Below the pieces are notes generated by a model that saw nothing but the letters and a program-made list of their open reading frames with translations, made no database searches and was not told the origin of the DNA. The translations under genes were made by a program, and so were the position numbers. Below are positions 55,249-63,222 of a stretch of DNA of 64,000 nt, one piece after another; position 1 is the stretch's first letter, and each line of letters begins with the position of its first letter. Source of the DNA: Alistipes sp. (GTDB lineage Bacteria; Bacteroidota; Bacteroidia; Bacteroidales; Rikenellaceae); NCBI GenBank assembly GCA_017520545.1, contig JAFXFM010000005.1, forward strand, positions 1-64,000. Direction: 5' to 3'.

Positions 55249-55436
55249 CTCTTTATGAACTTCTATTCTTGGTTTCCAGAGAGCTTACAGCCTTGTAGAT
55301 GTACAAAAAGATAAAAGACGCAAAAACCATTCCTCGAATTTTCGGGGTGTGTAGGGGTTATAGGAATTGATAGGTTAAATTCAAGTGTCAGTTGTCGGTT
55401 ACCCTTAGGGCTTTCCAACCCAAACGCAAAACTCAA
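55249..55436. other. Spacer without a recognised gene
   Basis: No convincing ORF or structured RNA. Contains two 7-mers TGTCAGT, TGTCGGT around 55385-55399 that look like another trace of the heptamer pattern, and an AT-rich segment. Confidence 0.4.
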
Positions 55437-55473
55437 AAGTTTTCCGTTTTCCGCTTTCCGTTTTCCGTTTTTT
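55437..55473 (-). repeat. Heptamer tandem repeat, GGAAAAC family, covering the rlmD-type promoter -33
   Basis: Minus-strand units of CGGAAAA and CGGAAAG, four to five in a row. On the plus strand this gives TTTCCG at the place where the -33 element is expected. Confidence 0.8.
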
Positions 55474-55475
55474 AC

Positions 55476-55483
55476 TATCTTTG
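55476..55483 (+). promoter_or_regulatory. -7 element of the methyltransferase gene
   Basis: TATCTTTG, 18 bp before the ATG at 55502; very short leader. Confidence 0.65.
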
Positions 55484-55501
55484 TGCCAAAGATCGAAAAC
55501 A

Positions 55502-56911
55502 ATGGCAAGAAAAAAAGGTCCTATGCCCCTGATTGAGGGGCTGGAAATTACAACATTAGCCGCCGAAGGTAAGGCGATGGGACACCACGAGGGTGTGGTG
55601 ATTTTTGTGCCGATGACCATTCCGGGCGACGTAGTGGATGTGCAGATTACCAAGCGACACCGCCGCTTTATGGAGGGTAGAGTGGTGCGTTTTGTGCATA
55701 AGTCCGAAAATCGTGTAGAGCCTGTATGTCAGCACTTTGGCGTATGTGGAGGTTGCAAATGGCAAAACCTACCATATCAGACACAGCTCGACTACAAGAC
55801 ACAGCAGGTGTGCGACCAGTTAGTGCGTATCGGCAAGCTTGAAATTCCCGAAGTGCGTCCTTGTCTTGGCTCGGAGCAACAACTCTACTACCGCAACAAA
55901 ATCGAATACACCTTTGCCGATAAGCGTTGGCTGACATACGAGGAGATTGCGCAGCAGGGCGATATCGCACCACAGCCGGCACTTGGTTTCCACATTCCGA
56001 ATATGTTCGACAAAATTCTCGATATCGAGGAGTGCCACTTGCAGGCATCGCCTTCGAACGAGATTCGTAACTTTATAAAGAACTTCTGTATAGAGCAGGG
56101 ATACTCGTTTCACAATGCACGTGCGCACGAGGGCTTGATGCGAGGAATCGTCCTACGTACCGCCTCGACTGGCGATATTATGCTCTCGGTAATCTTCAAC
56201 GAAAACGACCAAAAGCGTATCTCTGCGCTCTTCGATGCCGTATTGAAGGAGTTTCCGCAGATCACCTCGGCAATCTACTTCATCAACGAGAAGTGGAACG
56301 ATTCGACGGGCGATTTGACACCAATCTGCTACGCCGGAAAAGACCATATTATGGAGGAGATGGAGGGCTTGCAATTTAAGGTAGGTCCGAAATCGTTCTA
56401 TCAGACCAACTCGAAGCAGGCATACGAGCTCTACAAAGTTACGCGCGAATTTGCAGAGTTACGCGAGGGCGACACTCTCTACGACCTCTACACCGGTACG
56501 GGAACTATCGCAAACTTCTGCGCCAAGCGTTGCAAGAAGGTTGTCGGCATCGAGTACGTGCCCGAGGCTATCGAGGACGCTAAAATCAACTCGCAGATTA
56601 ACGGCATCGAGAATACATCGTTCTATGCGGGCGATATGAAGAAGGTCCTAAATAACGACTTTATAGCCAAAAATGGCCGTCCTGACGTAATTATACTCGA
56701 CCCACCACGTGCGGGTGTTGATGAGCCTGTGATTGATGTTATTTTGAACGCGGCACCCGAACGCATTGTCTATGTGAGTTGCAACCCCGCAACCCAAGCC
56801 CGCGATTTGGCATTGATGAGCGGAATGTATCGAATCGTGGCGGTGCAACCTGTCGATATGTTCCCTCACACTCACCACGTTGAAAATGTTGTAAAACTCG
56901 AAAAGCGATGA
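55502..56911 (+). CDS. 23S rRNA (uracil-5-)-methyltransferase, RlmD/RumA type
   Basis: 469 residues from ATG 55502. N-terminal TRAM domain; iron-sulfur cysteines CQHFGVCGGC plus a later Cys in IEECHLQ; SAM site DLYTGTGTIANF; catalytic motif DPPRAGVDE and nucleophile in YVSCNPATQARDL. It methylates C5 of a uridine in 23S rRNA (or tRNA; the exact site cannot be read). Stop codon overlaps the next start (ATGA). Confidence 0.93.
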   Translation: MARKKGPMPLIEGLEITTLAAEGKAMGHHEGVVIFVPMTIPGDVVDVQITKRHRRFMEGRVVRFVHKSENRVEPVCQHFGVCGGCKWQNLPYQTQLDYKTQQVCDQLVRIGKLEIPEVRPCLGSEQQLYYRNKIEYTFADKRWLTYEEIAQQGDIAPQPALGFHIPNMFDKILDIEECHLQASPSNEIRNFIKNFCIEQGYSFHNARAHEGLMRGIVLRTASTGDIMLSVIFNENDQKRISALFDAVLKEFPQITSAIYFINEKWNDSTGDLTPICYAGKDHIMEEMEGLQFKVGPKSFYQTNSKQAYELYKVTREFAELREGDTLYDLYTGTGTIANFCAKRCKKVVGIEYVPEAIEDAKINSQINGIENTSFYAGDMKKVLNNDFIAKNGRPDVIILDPPRAGVDEPVIDVILNAAPERIVYVSCNPATQARDLALMSGMYRIVAVQPVDMFPHTHHVENVVKLEKR

Positions 56912-57789
56912 AGAATTTAAGAGTGCCATTTGCGATACTGTGCGGTATAGTTATCGCCTGCTCGACATCGGGATTTAATGAAAATCTCGGCGACGTCCCA
57001 AAGCCTGCGGTTATCAATACCGATGGCTGGGCGGAGATGCCTGCAAGAATTGATGGTAACCCAACCTGGGAGTATTGCTACCACGATAAGTTACCTTCAA
57101 ACAACCGTTTGCGCAACTACTCGTTCTGCTTCGACAAGGTGAAGTATTGCGCTGTGTGGGTGGCATATCCGTTACACCCCTGCTACATCGATGGCGAAGG
57201 CGACCGTACAAATGCGTGGGGGTACGATCCGTGCTGCATTGACGACTACTACGAGCCGAATTTGCGAAATGCTTACTATCCGCAGAATGGCGACAAGTAT
57301 AGCCATTCGCGTGGTCATCAGCTTCCTTCGGCAGACCGTGTAGCGTCGAATGCCGACAATGCTACAACATTCTACTACACCAATATGACTCCGCAGTTGC
57401 AGTCGCTTAATGGAGCAACGTGGGAGAACTTGGAGAGTGATATCCGCAAGAAGTGGATGTGTACAGACACGCTCTACGTTGTTACAGGAGCACACTTTGC
57501 CGAGGGACACGGCTATGCCTACGACAATAAAGGCAAGGGTAAGGCGTGCGCTGTTCCGACTCACTATTACAAGGTTATTCTGCGCACCAAGTCGGGCAAT
57601 AGTGGCAAGTGGGTTAAGGAGTGCTCTGCCGAAGAGTTACAATGCGTAGGCTTCTGGTTTGACCACGCTGCGAAGGCTCCACGACAGATGATGTCCGTAG
57701 CCGAGATTGAGCGCAAGACGGGCCACACATTCTTTGTGAACGTGCCAAATGCGCCGAAAGAGGAGTGTAACGAGAATGATTGGTTGTAA
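56908..57789 (+). CDS. NUC1-family endonuclease lipoprotein (second copy)
   Basis: 293 residues; lipobox IVIA-C18. The NUC1 nuclease domain fills most of the chain: YSHSRGHQLPSADR with H137, NGATWENLE metal segment, TLYVVTGAHF. It lacks the extra Ig-like domain of the paralogue at 15544. Start overlaps the methyltransferase stop by 4 bp, so it is translationally coupled to an unrelated RNA-modification gene. Confidence 0.88.
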   Translation: MKNLRVPFAILCGIVIACSTSGFNENLGDVPKPAVINTDGWAEMPARIDGNPTWEYCYHDKLPSNNRLRNYSFCFDKVKYCAVWVAYPLHPCYIDGEGDRTNAWGYDPCCIDDYYEPNLRNAYYPQNGDKYSHSRGHQLPSADRVASNADNATTFYYTNMTPQLQSLNGATWENLESDIRKKWMCTDTLYVVTGAHFAEGHGYAYDNKGKGKACAVPTHYYKVILRTKSGNSGKWVKECSAEELQCVGFWFDHAAKAPRQMMSVAEIERKTGHTFFVNVPNAPKEECNENDWL

Positions 57790-57807
57790 GAGATTGCACC
57801 AAGAATA

Positions 57808-57840
57808 AAAATGGGTATCGAAAATTTCGATACCCATTTT
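57808..57840. terminator. Bidirectional terminator
   Basis: Perfect inverted repeat AAAATGGGTATCGAAA / TTTCGATACCCATTTT between the convergent nuclease and FNT genes. Confidence 0.88.
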
Positions 57841-57846
57841 GTTTGC

Positions 57847-58461
57847 CTATTTTACGGTTAGAATACGTGGTATATTGCAACCGATAAGGTTTCCGAGGAT
57901 TGCAAATGTCCACGGCATAATATAGTGGGTTGCGCTGCCGTTGGCAGTAAGCCAATCTACGCCATAATAGAAGATGTCGGCAACGCAGTGGGGTAGACCG
58001 CAAACGATAAATACAGGCACTCCAAGCAGCACAGTCATCCACTTATTTTCGTGTCCGTAACGCACTGCAATCTCCATAATAAAGCCTGTTCCAATGGCAC
58101 GAACAAGAATCTGCCACCACTCCGAAGATACTCTGTCGGCAATGATTCTAGACACCACCTCGTTGGCTTGGGCGATAGCCGTACTGCTCGATGCAGCAAC
58201 AATGAGCGCAAGAGCCATAACACCTACCCAATTGCCGGCAAGGATATAAAATAGACGCCCCCAATCTCTTACCTCGCGCCATACAAATGAGCCTGCATAA
58301 CCCGTATAGAGTGCCCAACTGCCATAGAGAACACCGAAGAGTCCGAACGAAAATAGAAATGCGCCTACAACACCGCCAACCATACTGTACGCAAAACCTG
58401 CGCAGCCGATAAGCAATCCCGCGCAGATAGAGCGTTTTGTCAAATTCAGAAGCTCCTTCAA
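57847..58461 (-). CDS. Formate/nitrite transporter (FNT) family channel
   Basis: 204 residues, shorter than the usual 250-280, six hydrophobic segments. FNT marks: FGLFGVLYGSWALYTGYAGSF, AGNWVGVMAL, IGTGFIMEIAVRYGH, CGLPHCVADIFYYG (the central His-x3-Asp/Asn) and GNLIGCNIPRIL. Formate is the likeliest cargo in an anaerobe with PurT. 12 bp downstream of manA on the same strand. Confidence 0.85.
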   Translation of the reverse strand: MKELLNLTKRSICAGLLIGCAGFAYSMVGGVVGAFLFSFGLFGVLYGSWALYTGYAGSFVWREVRDWGRLFYILAGNWVGVMALALIVAASSSTAIAQANEVVSRIIADRVSSEWWQILVRAIGTGFIMEIAVRYGHENKWMTVLLGVPVFIVCGLPHCVADIFYYGVDWLTANGSATHYIMPWTFAILGNLIGCNIPRILTVK

Positions 58462-58473
58462 TGTAATTTAATT

Positions 58474-59457
58474 TTAGAGGTGGGTGGCAAGAATTTGAGC
58501 CTTACCCTCTACCAGAACCTCGTTGGCAATAGCGGGTACAAGCATAACCTCGCCAGTGCGGAGCGTTTCGCTCGTTTCATTATCCAGCGAAACCTTCACC
58601 TCGCCTTCAATGCAGATATAAATGGTAAATGAGTCGCGCTGGCAGTAATCCAGCTCTACCGAGCCTTCAACCACGAGCATATCGGTCTTGAAATAGTCGC
58701 AATCAACGATATTGACCTCACTATTAGGCGCAGCAGCATAGGTGCGACGACACTCACCAACACCCGACTCGAAGTCGATGGCATCGACCGCTAACGCTGT
58801 GTGCAACTCACGTGATTTACCCTCGCTATCAACCCTGTTCCAATCGAAAATGCGATATGTAATATCCGATGTCTGCTGAATTTCCACAACATTCAACCCC
58901 TTTGCCAAGGCGTGAACCGTGCCGGCGGGGATAAAAAAAACGTCGCCTTTTTTGACAGGCACAGCCTCCAAAATATCTGCAACCGTACCCTCTGCAACTG
59001 CGCGAATATACTCCTCGCGCGTAATGTTCTTATCTTTGAAACCGAGGTATATTACCGCACCCTCCTCGGCATCGGCAATGTACCACATCTCGGTCTTGCC
59101 AAACGAATTGTGTCGCTCGGCTGCCAATTCATCATTGGGGTGCACCTGCACCGAAAGGGTGTCGTTGCAGTCCAAGTTCTTGATAAGCAACGGAAAGTCT
59201 AAACCGAAGCGTTCAAAGACCTCTTCGCCAACCAATTCGCCCATATAAACCTCAATAATCTCTTGAAGATTATTGCCTTTGAGGAAGCCGTTTGCGACCT
59301 TCGATATCGAGCCTTTTACTCCCGAAATATCCCAACTTTCGCCATACGATTTCGTTTTGTCTGTGGTGCGAGGATACAACCCCTTCTTGATGTCGAGCAG
59401 ACGCTGTCCACCCCAAAGATTCTCTTTAAGCTGTGGTTTGAATTTAATAGGATACAT
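58474..59457 (-). CDS. manA: Mannose-6-phosphate isomerase, class I
   Basis: 327-residue cupin-type metalloenzyme. Zinc ligands in QVHPND, KTEMWY and GTVHAL are present, plus the N-terminal FKPQLKENLWGG. Interconverts fructose-6-P and mannose-6-P. A TAACTTTG promoter element lies just upstream (59480-59487, minus). Confidence 0.94.
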   Translation of the reverse strand: MYPIKFKPQLKENLWGGQRLLDIKKGLYPRTTDKTKSYGESWDISGVKGSISKVANGFLKGNNLQEIIEVYMGELVGEEVFERFGLDFPLLIKNLDCNDTLSVQVHPNDELAAERHNSFGKTEMWYIADAEEGAVIYLGFKDKNITREEYIRAVAEGTVADILEAVPVKKGDVFFIPAGTVHALAKGLNVVEIQQTSDITYRIFDWNRVDSEGKSRELHTALAVDAIDFESGVGECRRTYAAAPNSEVNIVDCDYFKTDMLVVEGSVELDYCQRDSFTIYICIEGEVKVSLDNETSETLRTGEVMLVPAIANEVLVEGKAQILATHL

Positions 59458-59479
59458 ACTTTGCGTAATTATTCGGACG

Positions 59480-59487
59480 CAAAGTTA
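59480..59487 (-). promoter_or_regulatory. -7 element for manA
   Basis: Minus-strand TAACTTTG, 22 bp before the ATG, within the 3' flank of the upstream gene. Confidence 0.5.
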
Positions 59488-59497
59488 AGAAAATTTT

Positions 59498-60799
59498 TCA
59501 TTGAAATAACTTTTCGACCCGCCTAATTACATCGTCGCAGTCGGGCGCAAGCGGAAAGATGTGGCTAGGCTTGATGTAAGAGATATTTCGCTCCGCCTTG
59601 TAGCGTCGCTCACCGCCACCCGTAATGTTGAGCATTATGGTTGCATCGCGTTCAATTCTACCGCATTGCACCTCCGTAACAAGTGTAGCCACCGCTACCG
59701 CAGCAGCCGGATGGATATCCACGCCCTCCGTATCGAGAAAGAGCCGTGCAGCACGCTGTACCTGCAAATTTGTCGCCTGCAAAACATCACCATCGGTCAT
59801 TTGCAATACGTCGAAGAGCCCTCCCGCAATAGAGTATGGAGGTTGGCGATTAGAGAGCACCTTCGCTTCGATAGTTGCTGCATCCCGACGAGCAACGTCA
59901 GCATCGTAGGGTAGTATCTCGCGAGAATGGTTATGCCACGCATTGTATATCGGCAAAAATGGCGCATTTTGCGATACCATCAACCGCATAAAATTAGAGC
60001 CAAATCGCCCATCTTCAATAAGCCGCATATTTGCCTCCCACGCTGCAATTGCTCCTGTGCCGCTACCTACGGCTTGGAAATAGTAGTCGGGGATATGACC
60101 TATTGTGGTTACGGCAGAGAGGACACAAGTGCCCATACCATCACGTCGTGCCACGTTTTTCGCACCACCCTCGGCATAGAACATCGGCGAGCGAAGGACT
60201 ATTTCGCTCAACGCAATCGCATCGTAGTAGTCGCCTCCTTTGGCACAAGCGATGACCTTCACGCAGTCCGCAATGGGGTAATCGATCCATAGTGCATCGA
60301 GGTTGTCTTCGGGGACAACAAGCAGAAGTTTTATGTTGTTTTCCGAACAGACCTTAGCAAATGCGCGGGCGGTATTTCCCGCCGATGCAACGACCAAAAC
60401 GCGTTCCGCCTTATCGCTTATGCGTGCGCAGACGCTGTACGCCTCACACTCCTTGAATGAACAGGTAGTCATCGTAGCACCACGCTCGGGGAGGTAGCCG
60501 TTAAAGGTTATGTAGAGATTTTTTAGCCCCAATGCGACGGCTAATCTCTCGCTCTTGTAGGTGGCGTGGGAGGCTTCACAGTGCAACATTCGACGCATCG
60601 GCAACCAATCGCGAAATTTATAGAGTGAGTTGTCGTCGTATAGTTTCAGTTGCTTGGCAGCATATTGCGTACGAATCAGCGACGGCCTGCGGCAAGTGGG
60701 GTAGTCGAGCGACCACCCACAATCCTCAAATACTTCGCCCGTCGCCACGCACCACAGCGTATATTTAGTTGGTCGAAATTTATTCATCTTCATCTGCAA
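59498..60799 (-). CDS. Cysteate synthase / threonine-synthase-like PLP enzyme
   Basis: 433 residues, fold type II PLP enzyme. PLP lysine K116 in TCSFKECEAYSV; SAGNTARAF phosphate loop region; AVGSGTGAIAAWEA glycine-rich loop. The FNGYLPERGATMTTCSFKECEA block differs from threonine synthase (SFKDRG) and fits the cysteate synthase group, which makes L-cysteate from O-phosphoserine and sulfite. ATG 60799; in-frame ATGs at 60793 and 60787 are possible. In Alistipes/Odoribacter-like bacteria cysteate feeds sulfonolipids (known from the literature, not shown here). Confidence 0.8.
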   Translation of the reverse strand: MQMKMNKFRPTKYTLWCVATGEVFEDCGWSLDYPTCRRPSLIRTQYAAKQLKLYDDNSLYKFRDWLPMRRMLHCEASHATYKSERLAVALGLKNLYITFNGYLPERGATMTTCSFKECEAYSVCARISDKAERVLVVASAGNTARAFAKVCSENNIKLLLVVPEDNLDALWIDYPIADCVKVIACAKGGDYYDAIALSEIVLRSPMFYAEGGAKNVARRDGMGTCVLSAVTTIGHIPDYYFQAVGSGTGAIAAWEANMRLIEDGRFGSNFMRLMVSQNAPFLPIYNAWHNHSREILPYDADVARRDAATIEAKVLSNRQPPYSIAGGLFDVLQMTDGDVLQATNLQVQRAARLFLDTEGVDIHPAAAVAVATLVTEVQCGRIERDATIMLNITGGGERRYKAERNISYIKPSHIFPLAPDCDDVIRRVEKLFQ

Positions 60800-60809
60800 T
60801 TATTTCAGA

Positions 60810-60817
60810 CAAAGATA
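60810..60817 (-). promoter_or_regulatory. -7 element for the cysteate synthase gene
   Basis: Minus-strand TATCTTTG, 11 bp before the ATG at 60799. Confidence 0.55.
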
Positions 60818-60918
60818 GATAAGTATTCTTTTACGATGGCAAGGCTACGCCCTTGTGCGGTATCAATAGGGATAAAAGAGTTATTTTGAGGATCGTCTTC
60901 CTTGTTGGTTTATAGAAT

Positions 60919-60963
60919 AAAAAGCCCCCTCACAGGAGGGGGATTTAGGGGGTGGGTAACACA
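60919..60963. repeat. CCCCCT-AGGGGG palindromic repeat, copy 1
   Basis: AAAGCCCCCT, CACAGG loop, AGGGGG, then ATTTAGGGGGTGGGTAACAC. G-rich right side. Confidence 0.85.
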
Positions 60964-60983
60964 CTGGGCTTTTGTCGAAAAGC

Positions 60984-61023
60984 AAAAGCCCCCTCACAGG
61001 AGGGGGTTTGGGGGTGGGTAACA
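60984..61023. repeat. CCCCCT-AGGGGG palindromic repeat, copy 2
   Basis: Direct repeat of the element at 60919, 65 bp away, with TTTGGGGGTGGGTAACA after the palindrome. Confidence 0.85.
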
Positions 61024-61047
61024 TATATCCTCACGGCGATTATACTA

Positions 61048-63162
61048 TTACTCTGCCTCCACGGTCAAAGTCTGCGTTATATTTGCAGACGAGTTACCAA
61101 TGTGCAAAGTATATGTACCCTTATTAACCTCCCAAGCGTGAGTCTTGTCGTTCCAGAATGCCAAATCCGAGTGCTTCAACTCGAACTCAACAGTTGTTTG
61201 CTTACCTGGTTCGAGGTGCACCTTCTTGAACGCCTTCAACTCCTTCTTTGGACGGAGTACGGTTGGGTTATTCTCCTGAACATAGAGCTGAACAACCTCA
61301 GCACCTGCCATCCTACCTGTATTCTCCAAGCGAACAGTAACCTTCAATGGTTTCTCTGCCGAAATCTGCTTAGCAGCCTTAGCCTTGCTCAACTCGAAAG
61401 TGGTATAAGACAAACCAAAGCCGAATGGGAACAATGGCTCGATATTCTTAGCCTCATACCAACGATAACCAACGAGAACTGACTCCTTGTACACCACATC
61501 GTAGTGGCGTGGAGCAATCCACAACTCATTGACATTCTTTTCTGTATGGCTAACCTTCAAGCCCTTTGGAATCATACCGTAAGCAGGAGAATCCTTGAAC
61601 GACTTCTCGATAGTTGCAGGCAACTTACCCGAAGGGTTAATCTTGCCAACCATAATGTCGGCGATAGCCTGCATACCTGCCTGACCCGGATACCAGCCGT
61701 AGATGATAGCCGATACCTTATCGTGCCAAGCGCTCATATCGATACCTGAGCCCGAAAGAACAAGAACGATAACCTTCTTGTTAGCAGCGCAAGCCATACG
61801 CACCAAGGCCTCGTCCTTGCGCTCCATAGCAAATGGGCGCTCAATACTCTCGCTATCGAAAGTACCCGTAGCGACAACCACAACATCAGCCTCCTGCAAC
61901 TGTATAAAATCGGGATTCTCGACAGCCTTAACTCGTGCACGAAGTGCAGCACGGAGAGCCTGCTCAGAAGTTACGCAGTTAAAACCATCAACTTGTGAAG
62001 AGCCACCACCCTGTGGAGCAACCTTTGCCCAACGACCTACAAGCAGCACCTGCTGGCCCTCCTTTAATGGAAGAATACCGTTGTTCTTCAACAAGATAGA
62101 ACCCTCGGCAGCAGTCTGATACGACACCTGCTCGTGGTGAGGGAATTTCGCTTCAAGAGCGTCCTCGTTTGGCTGACCATTCCTGAAACGCTCGTATAAA
62201 CCAAAGCGAATACAAGTGGCAATCATTGGACGGAGCATATCGTCGATATTCTTTTCGGTCAATTCGCCCGAAGCCAATAAGCCACGTACAGAGTTGATGT
62301 GCTGTGGCTGATTGCGATCACCCGGCATCTCAACATTCTGGCCCGAAAGTACGATCTTCTTCCAATCGAATACTGAGCGCCAGTCGGTCATCACCAAGCC
62401 CTTGAAGCCGAGAGTGCCACGGAGAAGGTCGGTGATAACATACTTGCTCTGACCTGCCCACTCGCCATTCACGAGGTTGTACGAAGTCATTACAGAGCCT
62501 GCGCCTGCGTCGATACCCGCCTTAAATGCAGGGGTGTAAATCTCCATAATTGCACGCTCGTCTACAACCGAGTTCGATATTCTACGCAAGAATTCGGTGT
62601 TATTGCATACAAAGTGTTTCAAACACGCCATTGTGCCTGTACCCTGCATACCGATAACGTAGTTCTCAACCATACGAGCTGCCAGGTATGGATCCTCGCC
62701 CATATACTCGAAGTTACGACCGCACTGCGACGAACGATAGATGTTCATACCAGGACCGAGCAATACACCGGCACCTGCCATACGAGTCTCGTAGCCAACA
62801 GCCTCGCCATAAGCCTTTGCCAACTCAGGGTTGAAGGTCGATGCAAGGGCAATAGTTGCAGGGAATTGAGTGGTCTTCTGTGGGTGACGCACCTCGTTCA
62901 AATCGGTCAATCTGTTGTTGATGCGCACACCTGCCGAAGCATCTACCGTATATACGTGTGGCAAACCTTTAGCTGGCGCTCCTGGAAGGAAGAATCTGTT
63001 GTGGCCTTGTGTCATCTCGACCTTCTCGTCAAGCGAGAGAGCCTTCAACACCTCATCAGCCTTACCATAAGCCTCGTCCCACGACATCATCTCGCCCTTC
63101 GTCTGAGCAAACGATGTTGTCGCCAATGCAATAGCAACAAACCAAAGAAGCAGTTTCTTCAT
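61048..63162 (-). CDS. Glycoside hydrolase family 3 beta-glucosidase
   Basis: 704 residues with signal peptide (MKKLLLWFVAIALATTSFAQ). GH3 N-terminal barrel with nucleophile D260 (GLVMTDWRS) and KHFVCNN substrate segment, the GH3 C-terminal alpha/beta domain, and a C-terminal Fn3-like domain (VTVRLENTGRMAGAEVVQLYVQ). Secreted or periplasmic glucosidase for plant/diet oligosaccharides. The 60-bp gap to the next gene is too short for much regulation. Confidence 0.93.
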   Translation of the reverse strand: MKKLLLWFVAIALATTSFAQTKGEMMSWDEAYGKADEVLKALSLDEKVEMTQGHNRFFLPGAPAKGLPHVYTVDASAGVRINNRLTDLNEVRHPQKTTQFPATIALASTFNPELAKAYGEAVGYETRMAGAGVLLGPGMNIYRSSQCGRNFEYMGEDPYLAARMVENYVIGMQGTGTMACLKHFVCNNTEFLRRISNSVVDERAIMEIYTPAFKAGIDAGAGSVMTSYNLVNGEWAGQSKYVITDLLRGTLGFKGLVMTDWRSVFDWKKIVLSGQNVEMPGDRNQPQHINSVRGLLASGELTEKNIDDMLRPMIATCIRFGLYERFRNGQPNEDALEAKFPHHEQVSYQTAAEGSILLKNNGILPLKEGQQVLLVGRWAKVAPQGGGSSQVDGFNCVTSEQALRAALRARVKAVENPDFIQLQEADVVVVATGTFDSESIERPFAMERKDEALVRMACAANKKVIVLVLSGSGIDMSAWHDKVSAIIYGWYPGQAGMQAIADIMVGKINPSGKLPATIEKSFKDSPAYGMIPKGLKVSHTEKNVNELWIAPRHYDVVYKESVLVGYRWYEAKNIEPLFPFGFGLSYTTFELSKAKAAKQISAEKPLKVTVRLENTGRMAGAEVVQLYVQENNPTVLRPKKELKAFKKVHLEPGKQTTVEFELKHSDLAFWNDKTHAWEVNKGTYTLHIGNSSANITQTLTVEAE

Positions 63163-63222
63163 AGCTTTATAGATTTCGATTGGTCTTTGTCAAATTGTAA
63201 AGTGATATTTTATATTTTATTA

